Source: Lactobacillus sp. ESL0684
Lineage (GTDB): Bacteria; Bacillota; Bacilli; Lactobacillales; Lactobacillaceae
Direction of reading: 5' to 3'
Assembly (NCBI RefSeq): GCF_029392675.1
Contig: NZ_CP113941.1
Location: 1,228,001 to 1,292,000, forward strand
Length of the DNA stretch: 64,000 nt
The position numbers and the translations under genes are program-made. Below the pieces are notes generated by a model that saw only the letters and a program-made list of their open reading frames with translations, was not told the origin of the DNA and did not search any database. Shown piece by piece: positions 37,307 to 44,743 of this stretch (within the stretch, counting starts at the first letter, position 1; every line of letters starts with the position of its first letter).

Positions 37307-38416
37307 TTATTTGCTTTTTTTGGTGGTTTCTTCTGACTTAGCAGCCTCCTTGACAGAAGTCTCATCTTTGGCAGTTTTGGCTTTTACCTTTTCAGGATCT
37401 TCACGTTCTGCAATTGAGTCTTCATCAATTCCATAGGCTTGCCTTACTTTTTGTTCAACTTCAGTATAGACATCAGTATGCTCTTCTAAATACTTCTTAG
37501 CATTTTCACGTCCCTGACCTATTCGATCATTATTGTAAGAATACCATGAACCAGCTTTAGCAATAATATCCTTTTCAGCTGCCATATCAAGTAACTCCCC
37601 ACTTTGAGAAATCCCTTGACCATACATCATGTCAACTTCAGCAACTTTAAACGGCGGAGCAACCTTGTTCTTAACCACTTTAATTTTAACGCGATTACCA
37701 GTAATATCGCCGCCTGTTTGCTTAATCTTTTCTGCTCGTCTAATTTCTAACCTAATAGTAGCATAGAATTTTAATGCACGACCACCTGGTGTGGTTTCAG
37801 GATTACCAAACATAATACCAACTTTTTCACGAATTTGGTTAATAAAGATAGCAATAGTCTTAGTCTTGTTAATATTACCAGAAAGTTTACGTAAGGCCTG
37901 ACTCATTAGTCGAGCTTGCAAACCAACATGGCTATCGCCCATTTCTCCATCGATTTCGGCTTGCGGAACTAGTGCTGCAACTGAGTCGACAACTAAGATG
38001 TCAATTGCCCCACTAGCAATTAAAGTATCAGCAATTTGGAGTCCTTCTTCACCAGTATTAGGCTGTGATAAAATCAAGGAATCAACATCCACCCCTAAAG
38101 CTTCAGCATAAGCTGGATCCATGGCATTTTCAGCATCAATATAAGCTGCAGTACCCCCGCGCTTTTGAACTTCAGCAACTGCATGTAAAGCTACTGTTGT
38201 CTTACCTGAAGACTCAGGACCATATGCTTCAATTATCCTTCCGCGTGGATAACCTCCAACACCAAGAGCTGCATCAAGAGCTAACGAACCAGTTGGGATA
38301 GTCGAAATCTTGGTATTCGCCTTATCACCCATCCGCATTACGGCACCTTTACCAAAATTTTTTTCAATCTTTTTGAGTGCATTATCCAATGCAGTCTGTT
38401 TTTCATCTTTGGCCAA
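37307..38416 (-). CDS. recA: Recombinase RecA
   Basis: Catalyses homologous strand exchange and activates LexA self-cleavage. The 369-residue protein has Walker [10 protein letters not shown] (near residue 65), the DSVAALVP Walker B, loop L2 region [22 protein letters not shown], and an acidic/Lys-rich C-terminal tail. GGAGG precedes the ATG. In Bacillus it follows cinA; here its upstream neighbour is an OpuC-type permease gene. Both a LexA-like box and a CIN-like box lie in its leader, so it may respond to damage and to competence. Confidence 0.99.
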   Translation of the reverse strand: MAKDEKQTALDNALKKIEKNFGKGAVMRMGDKANTKISTIPTGSLALDAALGVGGYPRGRIIEAYGPESSGKTTVALHAVAEVQKRGGTAAYIDAENAMDPAYAEALGVDVDSLILSQPNTGEEGLQIADTLIASGAIDILVVDSVAALVPQAEIDGEMGDSHVGLQARLMSQALRKLSGNINKTKTIAIFINQIREKVGIMFGNPETTPGGRALKFYATIRLEIRRAEKIKQTGGDITGNRVKIKVVKNKVAPPFKVAEVDMMYGQGISQSGELLDMAAEKDIIAKAGSWYSYNNDRIGQGRENAKKYLEEHTDVYTEVEQKVRQAYGIDEDSIAEREDPEKVKAKTAKDETSVKEAAKSEETTKKSK

Positions 38417-38484
38417 GCAGTTTTCCTCCTCTATTAATACTCATTAATTATACGTTGATTTATGTTAATTTTGCAAGAAAAAAC

Positions 38485-38498
38485 CGAACGAACGTTTA
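38485..38498 (-). promoter_or_regulatory. Putative LexA box upstream of recA
   Basis: CGAACGAACGTTTA on the plus strand matches CGAAC-N4-GTTYG in all but the last base. It lies about 70 bases before the recA ATG, the same distance as the box before uvrB. Confidence 0.65.
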
Positions 38499-38515
38499 AC
38501 GTCTTTACTCATTCT

Positions 38516-38528
38516 TAAATACGCAAAA
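38516..38528 (-). promoter_or_regulatory. Putative late-competence (CIN-like) box of recA
   Basis: On the minus strand TTTTGCGTATTTA, 13 bases shared with the elements before comFA and coiA. It lies in the recA leader, 100 bases before the ATG and upstream of the LexA-like box, just after the stop of the permease gene. Confidence 0.5.
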
Positions 38529-38536
38529 GCCGCAAC

Positions 38537-39196
38537 TTATTTTTTCGTTGTTTTTCTTTCCAAAAATTTTTGTAAGAAATTCAAAATAGTATCAGAGATA
38601 ATCGCCATTAATGCAGTCGGAATCGCACCTGCTAAAATAATTGCACTACCATTAGTTGCATTAGTTCCGCGAATAATAATATCACCTAAACCTCCAGCTC
38701 CAACAAAGGCACCAATCGCAGTAATTCCGATTGCTAAAACTAATGCATTTCGAATACCAGCCAAAATAATCGATAGAGACAATGGCAGTTTGACCATATA
38801 CAAAATTTGCCAATTAGTCATACCCATGCCGCGTCCAGAATCAATGATATTACGATCAACATTTCGCATGCCAGTATATGTATTTTTAATAATTGGTAAT
38901 AGCGAATACAAGAATACTGTGACAATCACCGTATTAACTCCCAAGCCCATGCCAATCATAATGATTGAAAGTAGCGCCAATGACGGAATAGTTTGAATAA
39001 CGTTAGCAACACTAATGACAAAATTGCCTAACTTATGATTGCGTGCAATAAAAATACCAATTGGTATTCCCACAATTGCCGCAAACAAAACCCCATAAAT
39101 TGACACTAAAAAGTGCCGGGTAAATTGTTCTAAAACATACATTCCATTGTGATTATAATAATACAGCAATTGCTGAAAAGTATTTAAATGTGACAT
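38537..39196 (-). CDS. opuCD: OpuC-type osmoprotectant ABC permease (second)
   Basis: A 219-residue membrane protein with about six helices and the permease EAA motif DSGRGMGMTNWQILYMVKLPLSLSIILAGIR near residue 117. It is the last gene of an ATPase-permease-binding protein-permease cluster typical of OpuC, which imports glycine betaine, carnitine or choline. It starts one base from the binding-protein stop and is clearly coupled. The partner permease at 40147 carries the same motif. Confidence 0.9.
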   Translation of the reverse strand: MSHLNTFQQLLYYYNHNGMYVLEQFTRHFLVSIYGVLFAAIVGIPIGIFIARNHKLGNFVISVANVIQTIPSLALLSIIMIGMGLGVNTVIVTVFLYSLLPIIKNTYTGMRNVDRNIIDSGRGMGMTNWQILYMVKLPLSLSIILAGIRNALVLAIGITAIGAFVGAGGLGDIIIRGTNATNGSAIILAGAIPTALMAIISDTILNFLQKFLERKTTKK

Positions 39197-40132
39197 TTAT
39201 TTATCACCTCGGAAATAATTATTTTTCTTTAAGAACTTCTGGGCAACAACTTTGGGCTCCAGCAGCTGATCATCAACCTGATAATTCAAACTCCGCATTG
39301 TATGTACATCAATCTTGCCATCAAGTCGGTGCAACAATGGCTTTAATTCAGGATGCTTACGCAAAAGCGAATTATTAACAATCATTGAAGCTTCATATGG
39401 TGGGAAAAAGTGCCGATTATCTTTTAATTGCTTCAAGTGATAACTGTCAACACGACCATCAGTTGAATAACCTAAGACAACATTCATTTTTCCACTAGCT
39501 AAGGCCGAATACACTAACCCAATCTGCATCGGATATGCTTGTGCAAAGCTCATATGATAATATTGCTGGAAAGCCTGATAGCCATCACCTTTACGATTAA
39601 TCCAATTACTATCTACCCCAAACTTAAACTTATCCGCAACTTTGCTAAGATCAGAGACTGTTTCTAACTTATATTTTTTAGCATCCTTTTGGGTTACCAT
39701 AAAAGCAAACAGGTTTTCATAGCCATATGAGGGAAAGTCTGTCTGATCATAACGCTGCTTAACTTCTCGCCTGACAGTTTGAGTAGCTTTCTTAGCGTTT
39801 TTAGTTGGTGGCAAATTCAAATTAGTTGTCAACTCTGTACCAGTATAAGAGGCAGCCTGAATATCCGCATCATTGCGCACCAGTGCCTGATGCATTAATG
39901 GTGCAGAACCTAAATTATCAACAATTTCTGTTTGGTAATTGGTTTCATGTTTAACTAATTCCGAAATGATGTTGGCCAATACCTGTGACTCAGTAGTATT
40001 CAAAGAAGCTATGCGAACGCTGTCTGCTCCACCCTGTGCCGAGCCCAGGCCAGGTAAACTACAACCACTACTAAATACAGTAACCAGCATTATTCCTAAT
40101 AAAGTTAGCCAACGAATTATTTTTTTCTTCAT
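39197..40132 (-). CDS. opuCC: OpuC-type osmoprotectant-binding lipoprotein
   Basis: A 311-residue extracellular solute-binding protein. A lipoprotein signal peptide with lipobox FSSGC at residues 20-24 anchors it to the membrane through Lgt. The mature part belongs to the QAT betaine/carnitine/choline family (SQVLANIISELVKHETNYQTEIVDNLGSAPL; YTGTELT; GYSTDGRVDSYHLKQL). The ligand is probably glycine betaine or carnitine. It lies between the two permease genes of the operon. Confidence 0.9.
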   Translation of the reverse strand: MKKKIIRWLTLLGIMLVTVFSSGCSLPGLGSAQGGADSVRIASLNTTESQVLANIISELVKHETNYQTEIVDNLGSAPLMHQALVRNDADIQAASYTGTELTTNLNLPPTKNAKKATQTVRREVKQRYDQTDFPSYGYENLFAFMVTQKDAKKYKLETVSDLSKVADKFKFGVDSNWINRKGDGYQAFQQYYHMSFAQAYPMQIGLVYSALASGKMNVVLGYSTDGRVDSYHLKQLKDNRHFFPPYEASMIVNNSLLRKHPELKPLLHRLDGKIDVHTMRSLNYQVDDQLLEPKVVAQKFLKKNNYFRGDK

Positions 40133-40146
40133 GTCGTTTGCCTCCT

Positions 40147-40779
40147 TTAGTTACTCTTCTGGGTTGCTGGGGTTAATTTAGCCTCAACCTTTCCAAGCAA
40201 ATAATCTGTCAAAATTGCCAGTAAGATTACTGGAACAGTCCCACCAATGATTAAATCGGGCTGGAACAGATTCAAGCCATTAAAGATTAAGTCTCCTAGT
40301 CCGCCTGCACCAATATAGGATGCTAACGTTGACCACGCAATTACATAAATTGCTGACAACCTAATTCCTGACATGATTACAGGCATTGCCAATGGAACTT
40401 CAACTTTCATAATCGATTGAAAGTTGGTCATTCCCAATCCCTTTGCTGAATCGATCACATTAGCATCAACGCCTTTCATACCAATATATGTATTACGCAA
40501 GATGGGCATCAAACTATAAATGAACAAAGCGACAATCGATGGCAGCTTCCCAATTCCAAAAATCGGTAACATCAAAGCAAGCAAAGCCAATGCAGGAATC
40601 GTTTGTAGCATACTAGCAATATTCATCACGACATTAGCAGTTTTTGGAAAACGGGAAAGGATTACTCCCAAAGGAACAGCTACTAGGACACCCAAGCCTA
40701 GTGAAATAGCTGAAAGATAAATTTGTTCCCAGGTCTTTTCAATTAATTCAGAACCATGTTGTGCCAAAAATGCTTCCAT
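40147..40779 (-). CDS. opuCB: OpuC-type osmoprotectant ABC permease (first)
   Basis: A 210-residue permease with about five or six helices. The EAA motif is DSAKGLGMTNFQSIMKVEVPLAMPVIMSGIR, parallel to that of the second permease. Its ATG is directly adjacent to the ATPase stop. The pair of permeases forms the heterodimeric membrane channel served by the CBS-bearing ATPase. Confidence 0.9.
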   Translation of the reverse strand: MEAFLAQHGSELIEKTWEQIYLSAISLGLGVLVAVPLGVILSRFPKTANVVMNIASMLQTIPALALLALMLPIFGIGKLPSIVALFIYSLMPILRNTYIGMKGVDANVIDSAKGLGMTNFQSIMKVEVPLAMPVIMSGIRLSAIYVIAWSTLASYIGAGGLGDLIFNGLNLFQPDLIIGGTVPVILLAILTDYLLGKVEAKLTPATQKSN

Positions 40780-41987
40780 TATTCACTCGCCTTCTTTATA
40801 GAATCAGTATCACTTTCCGGTTGATCCTGCGATTGCGTTAATGGCGAGGTATCACCCCAAATAGTTTGATATACAGCATCAACTAAACTAGACCGAGTTA
40901 CAATTCCAACTAACTTTCCTTGATCATCAACTACTGGAATGTAGTGCACGTTTCGTCCCATAATTCGGCTGAAATTATCACGCAAATATTCATCAGGTCC
41001 AATGGTATGAATTTGCCTATTGACAATATCACTAACACTGGAGCTAATTCGATACTGTTGCTGCAATTTTTCAATTGGGACAATTCCCTTATAATGATCG
41101 GAATCATCAACAACTAGTAATGTATCAACGTGTTTTTGCTTCATTACTTTCAAGGCTTCACGCAAGCTAGCACCAATATTGATCTTAACTGGATCTGGCT
41201 TCATAACATCTTTAACTTGCACCGTATCATATTGAGCTTCTGCTAGTCGTTCTTCACCGATTAAATTCCTAACAAAATCATTAGCAGGGTTTTGCAAGAT
41301 TTCATCTGGTGTACCCTCTTGAACCATCTGTCCATTATCCATTACTACAATTTTAGTGGCCAATTTCAAGGCTTCATCCATATCATGGGTTACAAATACA
41401 ATAGTTTTACCAAACTTAGTCTGCAATTTTTGGACTAAATCTTGTAAATTCTCTCGAGTAATTGGATCTAAAGCACCGAATGGCTCATCCATCAAAATCA
41501 AGTCTTGATTAGCCGCAAGTGCCCGGACAACCCCGATTCTTTGTTGTTGACCACCTGATAATTCAGTAGGATATCTATCCAAATATGATTCTGGTAGTTC
41601 GGTCAATTTGATTAATCGCTCCGCTTCAGAATCCAACTTTTCTTTAGGCCACTTTAATAATTTCGGTACCAAAACAATGTTGTCTCGAATTGTCATATGT
41701 GGCATTAATCCGTTATTTTGAATCACGTAACCAATATGGCGACGTAAATCAACCGGATTAAAACTGTTCACATCTTTACCTTTAACTAGAATTTTTCCCT
41801 TGGTTACTGTATTCATACGGTTAATCATCCGCATTAACGTAGTTTTTCCAGAACCAGAGGTACCAATTAAGCAGCAAAAATCGCCTTTTTTAATTTTAAA
41901 ATTAACGTTTTCAACAGCTGGTTTTTTAGTTTTAGGATATAACTTTGTTACATCCTTAAACTCAACCATCGGAATTTCTTCTGTCAT
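40779..41987 (-). CDS. opuCA: OpuC-type osmoprotectant ABC ATPase with tandem CBS domains
   Basis: ATP-binding subunit of the compatible-solute importer. Walker A GTSGSGKT, signature LSGGQQQRIG and Walker B LILMDEPFGALDP lie in the first 240 residues. Two CBS domains follow (about 265-375), which in OpuA/OpuC sense ionic strength or cyclic-di-AMP. I choose MTEEIPMVEFKD as the start because AAAGAGGAG precedes it; the longer reading has no site. It is the first gene of the operon, 403 residues from this start. Confidence 0.93.
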   Translation of the reverse strand: MTEEIPMVEFKDVTKLYPKTKKPAVENVNFKIKKGDFCCLIGTSGSGKTTLMRMINRMNTVTKGKILVKGKDVNSFNPVDLRRHIGYVIQNNGLMPHMTIRDNIVLVPKLLKWPKEKLDSEAERLIKLTELPESYLDRYPTELSGGQQQRIGVVRALAANQDLILMDEPFGALDPITRENLQDLVQKLQTKFGKTIVFVTHDMDEALKLATKIVVMDNGQMVQEGTPDEILQNPANDFVRNLIGEERLAEAQYDTVQVKDVMKPDPVKINIGASLREALKVMKQKHVDTLLVVDDSDHYKGIVPIEKLQQQYRISSSVSDIVNRQIHTIGPDEYLRDNFSRIMGRNVHYIPVVDDQGKLVGIVTRSSLVDAVYQTIWGDTSPLTQSQDQPESDTDSIKKASE

Positions 41988-42079
41988 AATGTCTCCTCTT
42001 TTAAAAAAGTCTATTACTTTAATGTTAACAAAAGCATTGCCAGTAAGCAAAAATATCGATTATGTAAAATAACTGAACC

Positions 42080-42110
42080 AAAAAAGCACTAACCCAGTTA
42101 GTGCTTTTTA
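42080..42110 (-). terminator. Terminator after pgsA
   Basis: AAAAAGCACTAAC and GTTAGTGCTTTTT pair around CCA. On the minus strand a T run follows, ten bases past the pgsA stop. Confidence 0.85.
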
Positions 42111-42119
42111 AATGTAATC

Positions 42120-42680
42120 TTACATTGAACCTTTAAATACACTCCATGAACTATGGAAATAATCCCAACCTGAATAAATAGTGAAGATTAATGCAATGTA
42201 TAACAAAATTGTACCAATATAATAAAAGTTACCGATTAATAGAAAAATAACTGATAACATTTGACAAGTAGTCTTAATTTTACCTGGCATCGCCGCTGCC
42301 ATTACTTGACCCTTATTCTCTGCTAGTATTAAACGCAAACCTGTAACCGCAAGTTCACGACAAACTATAATCACTACTACCCATGCCGGAGCCAATTTTA
42401 GATCAACTAGCATAATGAAAGCAGTCATCGTCAACATCTTATCAGCTAACGGATCCGCAAACTTGCCAAAATTAGTAACCAAATTACGTGAACGAGCAAT
42501 ATGACCATCAAACCAGTCAGTTGCTGAAGCAACGGCAAAAATTATCGCGGCAATGACTAATCTCCAGTAAACCGTTGCATTGCCAACTTGAACGCTCGCA
42601 TCTCCACCAAACATTACTACCAGCACAAAGACTGGAATCAAAATTATTCTAAATACCGTTAATTTATTAGGCAAATTCAT
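42120..42680 (-). CDS. pgsA: CDP-diacylglycerol-glycerol-3-phosphate 3-phosphatidyltransferase
   Basis: Makes phosphatidylglycerol phosphate from CDP-diacylglycerol and glycerol-3-phosphate. The 186-residue membrane protein carries the CDP-alcohol phosphotransferase motif D-G-x2-A-R-x8-G-x3-D-x3-D (WFDGHIARSRNLVTNFGKFADPLAD). It follows rodZ by 24 bases, as in Bacillus (ymfM-pgsA). In Bacillus cinA and recA come next; here a terminator and the opuC cluster intervene. Confidence 0.96.
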   Translation of the reverse strand: MNLPNKLTVFRIILIPVFVLVVMFGGDASVQVGNATVYWRLVIAAIIFAVASATDWFDGHIARSRNLVTNFGKFADPLADKMLTMTAFIMLVDLKLAPAWVVVIIVCRELAVTGLRLILAENKGQVMAAAMPGKIKTTCQMLSVIFLLIGNFYYIGTILLYIALIFTIYSGWDYFHSSWSVFKGSM

Positions 42681-42704
42681 TTTTCGCTTGCTTCTCCTAT
42701 ATTA

Positions 42705-43796
42705 CTAGTTATTTCCGTTGTCATTATTAGTAGTAGATGAATTATTCGTACCATTCGTGCCACTATTTTGATTGCTATGCTCAGTATTATTTGATTGGTT
42801 GTTATTCTGTTGACCAGTCTGACCTTGTTGATTATTGTTAGACTGATTATTATTATGAGCAGGTTGATTTTGGCTTTGAGTTTGATTCTGTTGCCTATTA
42901 TTGCGATTAGTCTGATGTTGGTTAGAATCAGTTGTATTATTATGCTGATAATTATTATTTGTATCATTAGACTGACTTGGTTTAGACTGTCTAGCTTTAC
43001 CTAAGATGAACGTCAATGACATACTACCTTCTTGTTTGGTAAACGGAACTTTTTTACCTCCAATTGTAATTGTCGCATCGGCAGCATTGCTTAAAGTAAC
43101 TACTACATTATTGGCACTTGGGGATAATTCTAGTGTTCGCTTTTGATCAGCAACTAACGTTTGCGAACCTTGATTAGCACCGTCAATCGTAATAGTCACA
43201 GTAACACTTTGCTGACCAGCACGAACAACCAAGTTACGATTCTTCTTTAAACCAGTAACTTGAAATTGATTAGTAGCAATTTCTTTAATCTTAACTGAAT
43301 TTCGCTTAGCCCGTTTCTTTTTCTTAGGCTTAGCATTATTAGTTGAAGATACCGCCACATCATTGTCAGTGGTGTCAGTTTGCTTATTTGAAGAAAAGTG
43401 TGCATACACTACGTAACAAACTAATATCACTACTACAATTCCTAAACCAATAATGATTCGTGGTAAATAATCCTGCCAAATTTTCTTCTTATTATCAGTT
43501 GTTTTACGAACTTCTTCACTTTTATTATCAATTGAATCTTCAACGTACTCATCAGGTTCCGCTTTAGGTATGTCTTGATGGTATTCGCTTAATAATTCTT
43601 TACCATCTAGGCCTACAACTTGAGCGTATTGCCTAATAAAGGCCCGAACATAAAAATCACCGGGCAATTTATCAAACTCATCTTGCTCAATTGCCGTCAG
43701 ATATCTACTCTGAATCTTCGTTGCCTTTTCAATATCTGCAATTGAAAGTCCTTTTGCTTCTCTGGCGCTGCGTAATTTCTCTCCGATATCTGCCAT
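42705..43796 (-). CDS. rodZ: RodZ-like helix-turn-helix membrane protein (YmfM)
   Basis: A 363-residue cell-shape protein. A cytoplasmic Xre-type helix-turn-helix covers residues 1-70 (IGEKLRSAREAKGLSIADIEKAT). A membrane helix covers 113-133, then a basic linker (KPKKKKRAKR) and an extracellular beta-domain of the DUF4115 type (about 165-265). The last 95 residues are almost entirely Asn, Gln, Ser, Thr and His. In other bacteria RodZ links MreB to the elongation machinery. It is upstream of pgsA, as in Bacillus. Confidence 0.88.
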   Translation of the reverse strand: MADIGEKLRSAREAKGLSIADIEKATKIQSRYLTAIEQDEFDKLPGDFYVRAFIRQYAQVVGLDGKELLSEYHQDIPKAEPDEYVEDSIDNKSEEVRKTTDNKKKIWQDYLPRIIIGLGIVVVILVCYVVYAHFSSNKQTDTTDNDVAVSSTNNAKPKKKKRAKRNSVKIKEIATNQFQVTGLKKNRNLVVRAGQQSVTVTITIDGANQGSQTLVADQKRTLELSPSANNVVVTLSNAADATITIGGKKVPFTKQEGSMSLTFILGKARQSKPSQSNDTNNNYQHNNTTDSNQHQTNRNNRQQNQTQSQNQPAHNNNQSNNNQQGQTGQQNNNQSNNTEHSNQNSGTNGTNNSSTTNNDNGNN

Positions 43797-43843
43797 AATT
43801 ACCTCTTTATTAATACTTCAAGTTGGTTTTTAGTTAATCTTGA

Positions 43844-44572
43844 TTAAACTAACCAGCCACCACTGACATAAATTGTCTGCCCAGTTAGATAATCAGAACG
43901 CTCATCAAGTAGATTAGTTACCCAAAAGGCAATATCATCACCTGTAGCTAAACGTCCAGCAGGAATCTCTGCTTGCACTTCATCCATTGTAGCTGGATCA
44001 AACATTGCATTCATTGGTGTATCTACTGCTCCTGGTGCAATTACATTAACGGTTAATTGAGCCGAAGCGACTTCACGCGCATATGCTTGAGCAAAGCCAC
44101 TTAACCCAGCCTTAGTAGCACTGTATACTGCTTCAAGAGCACTGCCTTGCTTGCCATATACTGATCCCAGATAAACTATTCGACTATAATCCTGTTTAAC
44201 CAAAATTGGTTCAAACAAAGCTGTCAACTTGATAGGCAGTTGTAAATTAAGTTGCATTAACTTATCAATAGTTGCTAGCTTTTGCTTGCCAACAAATTGA
44301 TAATCAGTTATTCCCTGTGCAAAAACAAGTGCATTGACTGGCAATAACTGCTTTACAAAAGCCGACAAGTTTTCATTATTAGTTAAAAAGTCAAACTTAA
44401 TCGGAATAAAATCTTGCGAAGAGTAATGCTGCGTCAAGTTTTCACATAATTCACACGCCAACTGCCACTGGTCATTACAATGAACATATAATGACCAACC
44501 AGCAGCTGCCAAGTCCCGACAAATTGCTTGTCCAATTCCGCCAGTACCACCGAATACAATTGCTCGCTGCAT
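43844..44572 (-). CDS. ymfI: Short-chain dehydrogenase YmfI-like
   Basis: A 242-residue SDR reductase. The dinucleotide motif is GGTGGIGQ at residues 8-15, the catalytic Ser is in YLGSVYG and the Tyr-x-x-x-Lys is YSATK. By position (ftsK - ymfI - ymfM/rodZ - pgsA) it is the YmfI orthologue. In B. subtilis YmfI reduces the 5-aminopentanone modification on EF-P. A FabG-like oxoacyl reductase is the alternative. The ymfF and ymfH peptidase genes that normally precede it in Bacillus are absent. Confidence 0.8.
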   Translation of the reverse strand: MQRAIVFGGTGGIGQAICRDLAAAGWSLYVHCNDQWQLACELCENLTQHYSSQDFIPIKFDFLTNNENLSAFVKQLLPVNALVFAQGITDYQFVGKQKLATIDKLMQLNLQLPIKLTALFEPILVKQDYSRIVYLGSVYGKQGSALEAVYSATKAGLSGFAQAYAREVASAQLTVNVIAPGAVDTPMNAMFDPATMDEVQAEIPAGRLATGDDIAFWVTNLLDERSDYLTGQTIYVSGGWLV

Positions 44573-44743
44573 TTAAAACTTCCTTTTTATTTGTTCACAT
44601 AAATAAGCAATACAATACCTCAAATTGTATAATACTCACCAGCGTATTTCCAGTTTTTCCCGAGCACAATGTTCAAATTTATTTTAACATTTTTTACAAT
44701 AAAAAAAGTACAAAAACATAACATGCTAAACTTTCTTAAAATT

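Noticed and set aside
42677-42967. Ile-rich 96-residue minus-strand frame over the rodZ end
   Set aside because: It is a frame shadow of the Asn/Gln-rich codons of RodZ and has no ribosome site or homology that I recognise.
44648-44660. GCGTATTT near the ymfI-ftsK region as a fourth competence box
   Set aside because: It has no T tract, is followed by CCAG instead of A, and lies on the plus strand with no plus-strand gene downstream.
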